Source: Gonatopus flavifemur (Eukaryota > Arthropoda > Insecta > Hymenoptera > Dryinidae). Taken from it: a stretch of DNA of 64,000 nucleotides. Under the pieces are notes generated by a model that did no database searches, was not told where the DNA came from, and saw nothing but the letters and a program-made list of their open reading frames with translations. Of the stretch, positions 35,901 to 46,127 are shown one piece after another. The stretch covers positions 186,001 through 250,000 of the forward strand of contig JAFFJZ010000087.1 of NCBI GenBank assembly GCA_018340375.1, read 5' to 3'. Numbering within the stretch: position 1 is the first letter of the stretch; every line of letters starts with the position of its first letter. Made by a program: the position numbers and the translations under genes.

Positions 35901-38900
35901 GCATTTTACAGTTCTTTATCAATTCCCACCGCCCTCAGGATATTCTGTGCGGCATTTTATGCTTGTGGAAGTATCAGGAGGATGCGCTGAGATGCCGATA
36001 TATGTTCTCCGAAGGTTTGAGTGTCTTAACTTGATGATAATAACGAGAAGTTCCTAAAAAGACGTAGAAAAGTAGAAGAGGGATTTTTTTCGATTTCTGA
36101 GGGTCCAACCCTTTCCGATAGGATTCTATGGAATATTGCAACACCAAATCACTATCAAATTATGCCTCAACAATAACTCACTTGTATCTATTGATTAAAA
36201 TCGGACCTGAATTTGATGAATCCGGGAAGAAGCGAAGAAGGGGTGAAAAAGTAGAAAAAGAGTAGTAGGCCGCATTTTACAGTTCTTTATCAATTCCCAC
36301 TGCCCTCAGGATATTCTGTGCGGCATTTTATGCTTGTGGAAGTATCAGGAGTATGCGCTGAGATGCCGATATATGTTCTTCGAAGGTTTGAGTGCCTTAA
36401 CCTGGTGATAATAACGAGGAGTTCCTAAAAAGACGTAGAAAAGTACAAGAGGGATTTTTTTCGATTTCTGAGGGTCCAACGCTTTCCGATGGGATTCTAT
36501 GGAATATTGCAACACCAAATCACTATCAAATAATACCTCAACAATAACTCACTTGTATCTAGGGATTAAAATCGGACCTGAATTTGATGAGTCCGGGAAA
36601 AAGTGAAGAAGGAGTGAAAAAGTAGGAAAAGAGTAGTAGGCCGCATTTTACAGTTCTTTATCAATTCCCACCGCCCTCAGGATATTCTGTGCGGCATTTT
36701 ATGCTTGTGGAAGTATCAGGAGTATGCGCTGAGATGCCGATATATGTCCTCCGAAGGTTTGAGTGCCTCAACTTGGTGATAATAACGAGAAGTTCCTAAA
36801 AAGACGTAGAAAAGTAGAAGAGGGATTTTTTTCGATTTCTGAGGGTCCAACCCTTTCCGATAGGATTCTATGGAATATTGCAACACCAAATCACTATCAA
36901 ATAATACCTCAACAATAACTCACTTGTATCTAGGGATTAAAATCGGACCTGAATTTGATGAATCCGGGAAAAAGTGAAGAAGGAGTGAAAAAGTAGAAAA
37001 AGAGTAGTAGGCCGCATTTTACAGTTCTTTATCAATTCCCACCGCCCTCAGGATATTCTGTGCGGCATTTTATGCTTGTGGAAGTATCAGGAGGTTGCAC
37101 TGAGATCCCGACATATGTTCTTCGAAGGTTTGAGTGCCTTAACTTGGTGATAATAACGAGGAGTTCCTAAAAAGACGTAGAAAAGTAGAAGAGGGATTTT
37201 TTTCGATTTCTGAGGGTCCAACCCTTTCCGATGGGATTCTATGGAATATTGCAACACCAAATCACTATCAAATAATACCTCAACAATAACTCACTTGTAT
37301 CTAGGGATTAAAATCGGACCTGAATTTGATGAATCCGGGAAAAAGTGAAGGAGGAGTGAAAAAGTAGGAAAAGAGTAGTAGGCCGCATTTTACAGTTCTT
37401 TATCAATTCCCACCGCCCTCAGGATATTCTGTGCGGCATTTTATGCTTGTGGAAGTATCAGGAGTATGCGCTGAGATGCCGATATATGTTCTCCGAAGGT
37501 TTGAGTGCCTTAACTTGGTGATAATAACGAGAAGTTCCTAAAAAGACGTAGAAAAGTAGAAGAGGGATTTTTTTCGATTTCTGAGGGTCCAACGCTTTCC
37601 GATGGGATTCTATGGAATATTGCAACACCAAATCACTATCAAATAATACCTCAACAATAACTCACTTGTATCTAGGGATTAAAATCGGACCTGAATTTGA
37701 TGAGTCCGGGAAAAAGTGAAAAAGGAGTGAAAAAGTAGGAAAAGAGTAATAGGCCGCATTTTACAGTTCTTTATCAATTCCCACCGCCCTCAGGATATTC
37801 TGTGCGGCATTTTATGCTTGTGGAAGTATCAGGAGGATGCGCTGAGATGCCGATATATGTTCTCCGAAGGTTTGAGTGTCTTAACTTGATGATAATAACG
37901 AGAAGTTCCTAAAAAGACGTAGAAAAGTAGAAGAGGGATTTTTTTCGATTTCTGAGGGTCCAACCCTTTCCGATAGGATTCTATGGAATATTGCAACACC
38001 AAATCACTATCAAATAATACCTCGACAATAACTCACTTGTATCTAGGGATTAAAATCGGACCTGAATTTGATGAATCCGGGACAGAGCGAAGAAGGGGTG
38101 AAAAAGTAGAAAAAGAGTAGTAGGCCGCATTTTACAGTTCTTTATCAATTCCCACTGCCCTCAGGATATTCTGTGCGGCATTTTATGCTTGTGGAAGTAT
38201 CAGGAGTATGCGCTGAGATGCCGATATATGTTCTTCGAAGGTTTGAGTGCCTTAACCTGGTGATAATAACGAGGAGTTCCTAAAAAGACGTAGAAAAGTA
38301 CAAGAGGGATTTTTTTCGATTTCTGAGGGTCCAACGCTTTCCGATGGGATTCTATGGAATATTGCAACACCAAATCACTATCAAATAATACCTCAACAAT
38401 AACTCACTTGTATCTAGGGATTAAAATCGGACCTGAATTTGATGAGTCCGGGAAAAAGTGAAGAAGGAGTGAAAAAGTAGGAAAAGAGTAGTAGGCCGCA
38501 TTTTACAGTTCTTTATCAATTCCCACCGCCCTCAGGATATTCTGTGCGGCATTTTATGCTTGTGGAAGTATCAGGAGTATGCGTTGAGATGCCGATATAT
38601 GCCCTCCGAAGGTTTGAGTGCCTCAATTTGGTGATAATAACGAGAAGTTCCTAAAAAGACGTAGAAAAGTAGAAGAGGGATTTTTTTCGATTTCTGAGGG
38701 TCCAACCCTTTCCTTTAGGATTCTATGGAATATTGCAACACCAAATCACTATCAAATAATACCTCAACAATAACTCACTTGTATCTAGGGATTAAAATCG
38801 GACCTGAATTTGATGAATCCGGGAAAAAGTGAAGAAGGAGTGAAAAAGTAGAAAAAGAGTAGTAGGCCGCATTTTAAAGTTCTTCATCAATTCCCACCGC

Positions 38901-41900
38901 CCTCAGGATATTCTGTGCGGCATTTTATGCTTGTGGAAGTATCAGGAGTTCGCACTGAGATCCCGACATATGTTCTTCGGAGGTTTGAGTGCCTTAACTT
39001 GGTGATAATAACGAGGAGTTCCTAAAAAGACGTAGAAAAGTAGGAGAGGGATTTTTTTCGGTTTCTGAGGGTCCAACCCTTTCCGATGGGATTCTATGGA
39101 ATATTGCAACACCAAATCACTATCAAATAATACCTCAACAATAACTCACTTGTATCTAGGGATTAAAATCGGACCTGAATTTGATGAATCCGGGAAAAAG
39201 TGAAGAAGGAGTGAAAAAGTAGGAAAAGAGTAGTAGGCCGCATTTTACAGTTCTTTATCAATTCCCACCGCCCTCAGGATATTCTGTGCGGCATTTTATG
39301 TTTGTGGAAGTATCAGGAGTATGCGTTGAGATGCCGATATATGTTCTCCGAAGGTTTGAGTGCCTTAACTTGGTGATAATAACGAGAAGTTCCTAAAAAG
39401 ACGTAGAAAAGTAGAAGAGGGATTTTTTTCGATTTCTGAGGGTCCAACCCTTTCCGATGGGATTCTATGGAATATTGCAACACCAAATCACTATCAAATA
39501 ATACCTCAACAATAACTCACTTGTATCTAGGGATTAAAATCGGACCTGAATTTGATGAATCCGGGAAAAAGTGAAGAAGGAGTGAAAAAGTAGGAAAAGA
39601 GTAGTAGGCCGCATTTTACAGTTCTTTATCAATTCCCACCGCCCTCAGGATATTCTGTGCGGCATTTTATGTTTGTGGAAGTATCAGGAGTATGCGTTGA
39701 GATGCCGATATATGCCCTCCGAAGGTTTGAGTGCCTCAATTTGGTGATAATAACGAGAAGTTCCTAAAAAGACGTAGAAAAGTAGAAGAGGGATTTTTTT
39801 CGATTTCTGAGGGTCCAACGCTTTCCGATGGGATTCTATGGAATATTGCAACACCAAATCACTATCAAATAATACGTCAACAATAACTCACTTGTATCTA
39901 GGGATTAAAATCGGACCTGAATTTGATGAGTCCGGGAAAAAGTGAAAAAGGAGTGAAAAAGTAGGAAAAGAGTAGTAGGCCGCATTTTGCAGTTCTTTAT
40001 CAATTCCCACCGCCCTCAGGATATTCTGTGCGGCATTTTATGCTTGTGGAAGTATCAGGAGTATGCGCTGAGATGCCAATATATGTTCTTCGAAGGTTTG
40101 AATGCCTTAACTCGGTGATAATAACGAGAAGTTCCTAAAAAGACGTAGAAAAGTAGAAGAGGGATTTTTTTCGTTTTCTGAGGGTCCAACCCTTTCCGAT
40201 GGGATTCTATGGAATATTGAACACCAAATCACTATCGAATTATACCTCAACAATAACTCACTTGTATCTAGTGATTAAAATCGGACCTGAATTTGATGAA
40301 TCCGAGAAGAAGTGAAAAAGGAGTGAAAAAGTAGGAAAAGAGTAATAGGCCGCATTTTACAGTTCTTTATCAATTCCCAGCGCCCTCAGGATATTCTGTG
40401 CGGCATTTTATGCTTGTGGAAGTATCAGGAGGATGCGCTGAGATGCCGATATATGTTCTCCGAAGGTTTGAGTGTCTTAACTTGATGATAATAACGAGAA
40501 GTTCCTAAAAAGACGTAGAAAAGTAGAAGAGGGATTTTTTTCGATTTCTGAGGGTCCAACCCTTTCCGATAGGATTCTATGGAATATTGCAACACCAAAT
40601 CACTATCAAATAATACCTCAACAATAACTCACTTGTATCTAGGGATTAAAATCGGACCTGAATTTGATGAATCCGGGACAAAGCGAAGAAGGGGTGAAAA
40701 AGTAGAAAAAGAGTAGTAGGCCGCATTTTACAGTTCTTTATCAATTCCCACCGCCCTCAGGATATTCTGTGCGGCATTTTATGCTTGTGGAAGTATCAGG
40801 AGTATGCGTTGAGATGCCGATATATGTCCTCCGAAGGTTTGAGTGCCTCAATTTGGTGATAATAACGAGAAGTTCCTAAAAAGACGTAGAAAAGTAGAAG
40901 AGGGATTTTTTTCGTTTTCTGAGGGTCCAACCCTTTCCGATGGGATTCTATGGAATATTGAACACCAAATCACTATCAAATTATACCTCAACAATAACTC
41001 ACTTGTATCTAGTGATTAAAATCGGACCTGAATTTGATGAATCCGAGAAGAAGTGAAAAAGGAGTGAAAAAGTAGGAAAAGAGTAATAGGCCGCATTTTA
41101 CAGTTCTTTATCAATTCCCACCGCCCTCAGGATATTCTGTGCGGCATTTTATGCTTGTGGAAGTATCAGGAGGATGCGCTGAGATGCCGATATATGTTCT
41201 CCGAAGGGTTGAGTGTCTTAACTTGATGATAATAACGAGAAGTTCCTAAAAAGACGTAGAAAAGTAGAAGAGGGATTTTTTTCGATTTCTGAGGGTCCAA
41301 CCCTTTCCGATAGGATTCTATGGAATATTGCAACACCAAATCACTATCAAATAATACCTCAACAATAACTCACTTGTATCTAGGCATCAAAATCGGACCT
41401 GAATTTGATGAATCCGGGACAAAGCGAAGAAGGGGTGAAAAAGTAGAAAAAGAGTAGTAGGCCGCATTTTACAGTTCTTTATCAATTCCCACCGCCCTCA
41501 GGATATTCTGTGCGGCATTTTATGCTTGTGGAAGTATCAGGAGTATGCGTTGAGATGCCGATATATGTCCTCCGAAGGTTTGAGTGCCTCAATTTGGTGA
41601 TAATAACGAGAAGTTCCTAAAAAGACGTAGAAAAGTAGAAGAGGGATTTTTTTCGATTTCTGAGGGTCCAACGCTTTCCGATGGGATTCTATGGAATATT
41701 GCAACACCAAATCACTATCAAATAATACCTCAACAATAACTCACTGGTATCTAGGGATTAAAATCGGACCTGAATTTGATGAATCCGGGAAAAAGTGAAA
41801 AAGGAGTGAAAAAGTAGGAAAAGAGTAATAGGCCGCATTTTACAGTTCTTTATCAATTCCCACCGCCCTCAGGATATTCTGTGCGGCATTTCATGCTTGT

Positions 41901-42515
41901 GGAAGTATCAGGAGTATGCGCTGAGATGCCGATATATGTTCTCCGAAGGTTTGAGTGCCTCAATTTGGTGATAATAACGAGAAGTTCCTAAAAAGACGTA
42001 GAAAAGTAGAAGAGGGATTTCTTTCGATTTCAGAGGGTCCAACCCTTTCCGATGGGATTCTATGGAATATTGCAACACCAAATCACTATCAAATAATATC
42101 TCAACAATAAGTCACTCGTATCTAGGGATTAAAATCGGACCTGAATTTGATGAATCCGGGAAAAAGTGAAGAAGGAGTGAAAAAGTAGGAAAAGAGTAGT
42201 AGGCCGCATTTTACAGTTCTTTATCAATTCCCACCGCCCTCAGGATATTCTGTGCGGCATTTTATGCTTGTGGAAGTATCAGGAGTATGCGTTGAGATGC
42301 CGATATATGTCCTCCGAAGGTTTGAGTGCCTCAATTTGGTGATAATAACGAGAAGTTCCTAAAAAGACGTAGAAAAGTAGAAGAGGGATTTTTTTCGATT
42401 TCTGAGGGTCCAACGCTTTCCGATGGGATTCTATGGAATATTGCAACACCAAATCACTATCAAATAATACCCCAATAATAACTCACTTGTATCTAGTGAT
42501 TAAAGTCGAACCTGA

Positions 42516-42532
42516 ATTCGATGAAGCCGGGA
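42516..42532 (+). promoter_or_regulatory. Second perfect CENP-B-box-like site, edge unit
   Basis: ATTCGATGAAGCCGGGA in a diverged right-edge unit also matches all nine fixed positions. It differs from the site at 29914 at one free position. The inverted fragment beyond the array has TTCGATGAAGCAGGG, one fixed base off. Confidence 0.45.
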
Positions 42533-43087
42533 AAAAGTGAAAAAGGAGTGAAAAAGTAGAAAAAGAGTAGTAGGCCGCGTTTTACAGTTCTTTATCGATT
42601 CCCACAGCCCTCAGGATATTCTGCGCGGCATCTCATGCTTGTGGAAGCATCAGAGGTATGTGCTGAGATGCCCACATATTCTTTCCACAGGTTCGAGTGC
42701 CTTAAGTTGGTGATAATAACCAGAAGTTCCTAAAAAGACGTAAAAAAGTAGAAGAGGAATTTTTTTCAATTTCTGATGGTTCAACCCTTTCCGATAGCAT
42801 TCTATGGAATGTTTTATCACCAAATCACTATCAAATAATACCTCAAGAATAAGTCGCTTGTATCTAGTGTTTAAAATCGAACCTGAATTTGATGAATCCG
42901 GGAAAAAGTGAAAAAGGAGTGGAAAAGTAGAAAAAGAGTAGTGGGCCGCGTTTACAGTCCTTTATCAATTTCCACAGCCCTCAGGATATTCTGTGCGACA
43001 TTTTATGCTTGTGGAAGCACGAAGGGTATGTGCTGAGATGCCTACATATTCTTTCCACAGGTTTGAGTGCCTCAAGTTGGTGATAAT

Positions 43088-43190
43088 CACTTGTTCCCTG
43101 CTTCATCGAATTCAGGTTCGATTTTAATCACTAGATACAAACGAGTTATTGTTGAGGCATTATTCGATAGTGATTCGGTGATGTAATAAC
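43088..43190 (-). repeat. Inverted satellite fragment at the array edge
   Basis: On the minus strand this ~100 bp reads like the tail-to-head part of the unit: AATCACTATCGAATAAT, CCTCAACAATAACTC, GTATCTAGTGATTAAAATCG, CCTGAATTCGATGAAG. The direct array stops at GGTGATAAT (43087), so orientation flips at a sharp junction. A run of 13 C (43195-43207) follows. Confidence 0.8.
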
Positions 43191-43240
43191 CTCACCCCCC
43201 CCCCCCCTCCGCCTCCTTATAGTATGAACGTTCTTATTTG

Positions 43241-43402
43241 ACTCGGTTTGCGCTATGAATCTTAGAGGGCAGCACAGAGAATAATGACCTGAGTGTGAGG
43301 AAGAAACAAGTACTATCTATAGATACTATATCTTTTTTTCTCCCTCACACTCAGGTCATTATTCTCTGTGCTGCCGTCTTGGATTCATAGTGCAAACCGA
43401 GT
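43241..43402. repeat. Palindrome of 162 bp next to the satellite
   Basis: Arms of about 70 bp: ACTCGGTTTGCGCTATGAAT at the left pairs with ATTCATAGTGCAAACCGAGT at the right, and GCAGCACAGAGAATAATGAC pairs with GTCATTATTCTCTGTGCTGC. The arms are nearly identical and the loop is about 25 bp. It is probably a foldback MITE. No duplication was identified. Confidence 0.8.
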
Positions 43403-43545
43403 GATATAAGAAAAAATATGGCGGACGAGTTGAACTACCTATATTTCTACCGTGGTTTGAATGCATTCATGACAGCGATACGATCAGAATTATTCACACA
43501 TCACCCATATACACTTCTTTTCTGTGTCCTCATAAGAACCCAATC

Positions 43546-43612
43546 CATGGTTCAGTGCCCACTCACTTGGTTAGTAATCCAAAAGACCCAGGTTCGATCC
43601 CAGCTACGGAAA
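43546..43612 (+). repeat. tRNA-like (SINE-head-like) segment
   Basis: GGTTCGATCCC at 43591-43601 matches a pol III B box. TGGTTCAGTGCCC about 40 bases upstream is a weak A box. The stems do not close as a normal tRNA, so this is a relic or SINE head. Confidence 0.3.
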
Positions 43613-43789
43613 ATTTGTTTCTTATTTCTCACAAAAACATGACCGAAATATGACCAGAAATATCTGTCTCATATAACGGTAATGGGTCGGTGCCGAATCA
43701 ACGAAAACCAAATCAACGAAAAAAAATTTACTAGCAGTATGAAGTTGTCATTCTGTTGCAGTATGAAATAAAATCAGTCATAGATCATT

Positions 43790-44473
43790 CGTTTCCTATA
43801 GTCGAACTATAGGAGGACGCTGGATTCACGTGTCGGACGACCGTGCCGCGAAATGATTTCAATTATGTGATGGGTTTTAGCGGACTGTATGATGGACACA
43901 GGACTCAAGGATCGGTAGAAGAATGTATTTGATATCGCTGATTTAACCACGAGGCGATTTAGAATATTTCGATTTATTCGATTGACGGTACAGAAATGCA
44001 CTCGCGACGAGACGCGTGTCGATATGACAAAGTTACACTAGGATTTGATTAGTCCAGACGAACTGTTGATTTGAATACTGACTCGAACACTTGACAATTA
44101 ACAAAGTGTCGAGATGCGTGATAACTAAGGCGAGACTTAGAATATCTGAATACAAAAGATTGATTTTCTCTTGTAATCTGCCGACACGAGACTCGCGAGA
44201 TACGTGGTTTCGATACAAGGTGTGAACGTTATTTTGACCCCCGAATTCCTTTCCCTATTCTATTGCGGAGAAGAGGGAAGGAGGAGGGGGGGAGATGAGG
44301 TGATACATCTCCACCAATTAGCGGTAATAGAAGATGTCACGCCATCCTCCCCTCCCGTTCCTTCATGTTCTGCAGGCACACGTCGGCCAAAGGCGTAAGG
44401 CCCTAATTGTTCAATAAACTATTCCAAATGTCAAGGGCGTAAGTACTCCCTTTTATAATTGAATTTCTAAACA
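43790..44473 (-). repeat. BEL/Pao LTR (downstream, intact)
   Basis: On the minus strand the LTR starts TGTTTAGAAATTC (44473) and ends near GGAAACG (43790), where the other copy has the canonical CA. TATAAAAG at 44450-44457 is a plausible TATA box. AATAAA (43973-43978) is a candidate poly(A) signal. Just outside 44473 is a G-rich purine stretch (44474-44488) that could serve as polypurine tract, though it is interrupted by C. Confidence 0.92.
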
Positions 44474-44700
44474 CGCCGCCCGCCTCGTGGGAGAACAACT
44501 CGCACGAAACAGGTGCTTTTGTCGAATCAGGTCCGATCGTGCCCTTACAATCTCCAGGAAGGACTGGTGACGATCCGAGAAGTAGTCCTCTCCTTAAACT
44601 AAGACACATAAATACTAATCATCTATATACAATATTTACAATGTGATTACAATGGTAAGTGGACTTGAACAATGCTCAAGTGGATAGTCTAGCTCTCATT

Positions 44701-46127
44701 TTACTCGGAATTGCCGGCACTAATTGGCAATTTACAAATTTTTGTGATAGGCCGCTTGAATGTTGCCTGGGCGGTGCGGACAGACACGACTCTGACGAAT
44801 CCATCCTTTCTGGGATGACAGGTGATTATTCTCCCTAATTCTCAACGAGATGGGGGAAGATTGGGATTTTTTAATAGCACGAGATCACCTTCGCGCAAGT
44901 TGGCAAGGTGCTTGTTCCATTTGAACCGTTGTTGCAAAGAGTTGAGGTAGTCGCTAGACCATATCCGCCAGAACCGCTCCGACAATTTTTGGACCAACTG
45001 CCAACGAGTCAATCTGTTGTCCTGAACTTCTAGAAGAGATGGAACAGGGACTGATTTGAGCGAGGTGCCAACTAGAAAGTGGCCCGGTGTTAAGGCGTCG
45101 AAGTCCTCGACGCTGTCCGACAATGGAGCAATAGGGCGAGAGTTTAGACAACCCTCTATTTTGCACAATAAAGTGATTAACTCCTCGGCAGTTGGGGTAT
45201 GAGGGGCCAGAATGCGCTTTAAGTGGTGTTTGACACACTTGACTCCAGCTTCCCATATTCCACCGAAGTGGGGAGAAGCAGGAGGCAGAAAGTGCCAATT
45301 CACCCCTTCGTTACTGATTTGAGCCTGAAGATCAAGTTCCTTGTTTGCACCTTGGAATGTGGTACCTCGTCACTATATAGATCAGATGGATATCCTCTTC
45401 TCGCGGCAAATCGCTCGAAGGCAGCGAGGAACGCTGTTGTGGTGTAGTCATGCACCAACTCTACATGGACTGCTCGGGTAGCCAGACAGACAAACAGTGC
45501 TATATAGCACTTATGTGATTTCGTGCCTCTCCCCTTTGATTAACGCACTAGCAGCGGCCCAGCGTAATCCACGCCAGTGTGGGAGAATGGCCTTGACGGA
45601 GCAATTCTTTGAGGTGGGAGGTCGCCCATGAATTGAGAGGCCGTAGTGGCCGTTTCGCGTACGCAGGTCACGCATCGGTGTATATGACTTTCAACTAGAT
45701 TTCGGGCCCCTAATATCCAAAATCGTTCCCGGAGGACTCTGAGAGTTAGCTGATTCCCACCGTGTAAGGTAACTTTGTGGATGTGAGCGATAATTAGCTC
45801 GGAAATACGATGTCCGGGGAGAATTATCGGGAATTTCTGATTGTAGGATAGTTGGGAATGGCGGAGCCGCCCGCCAACCCGAAGTAATCCAGACTCGTCT
45901 GAATAAGGATTCAGGCTAGTCAACGGACTGTTGGTGGGCAACGCTTGATGGCATTGTAAGGCTGTAATTTCCTTCGGAAAGTGTTGGTTTTGAACGGCCT
46001 GGACCCAATGATGGGAAGCCTGTTCAAGTTCAACTGGCTTGAAGGCAAGCCCGAGTTCGGGCTCAAGCTGTCGCTTGAGCGCACGAATGAAGCGCAGGAT
46101 ATACCCAGTGATTCGCAGCAGTCTGGG
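44701..46127 (-). pseudogene. BEL/Pao integrase region, broken
   Basis: Continues the RT/RNase H frame past an in-frame TGA (46128-46130). The zinc-binding HHCC region is visible (HIHKVTLHGGNQ... HRCVTCVRE), followed by the first catalytic Asp in HTGVDYAGPL. A TAA (45540-45542) interrupts the frame, which then continues. The second catalytic Asp region (about 45365-45375) has a frame change. The third residue is the Glu in FGGIWEAGVK, seen in the frame that runs to 44842. NSRPI and TPGHFLVG follow, typical of BEL/Pao integrases, then a basic C-terminus. A TGA at 44842-44844 precedes the natural end near 44701. At least three stops or frame changes make it non-functional. Confidence 0.88.

Larger units (their letters stand above)
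17866..43087 (+). repeat. 370-371-bp satellite array, about 68 full units
   Basis: Head-to-tail tandem repeats. The landmark AGTAGGCCGC recurs at 17901, 18272, 18643, 19013, 19384, 19754, 20125 and so on to 42569 and 42940, with intervals of 370 or 371 bp. Subtracting one truncated unit of about 206 bp, the span corresponds to 67 intervals. Each unit has a purine-rich GTGAAAAAGGAGTGAAAAAG start, the GC-richer core CCCACCGCCCTCAGGATATTC, GTATCAGGAGTATGCGCTGAG, a T-rich GGATTTTTTTCG, and the tail AATAACTCACTTGTATCTAG. Inner units differ by only a few percent. Units at both edges (17.9 kb and after 42.4 kb) are clearly more diverged, as expected if unequal exchange homogenises the centre. Open frames such as MMNPGKSEKG.. 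recur only because the unit recurs, and most units close them with TAG. Confidence 0.97.

Noticed and set aside
17866..43087. CRISPR-like array
   Set aside because: Units are about 370 bp, contiguous, without unique spacers. This is a satellite.
44204..44398. 64-codon frame in the LTR, repeated at 59327
   Set aside because: It is LTR sequence present in both copies, on the strand opposite to the element's genes.
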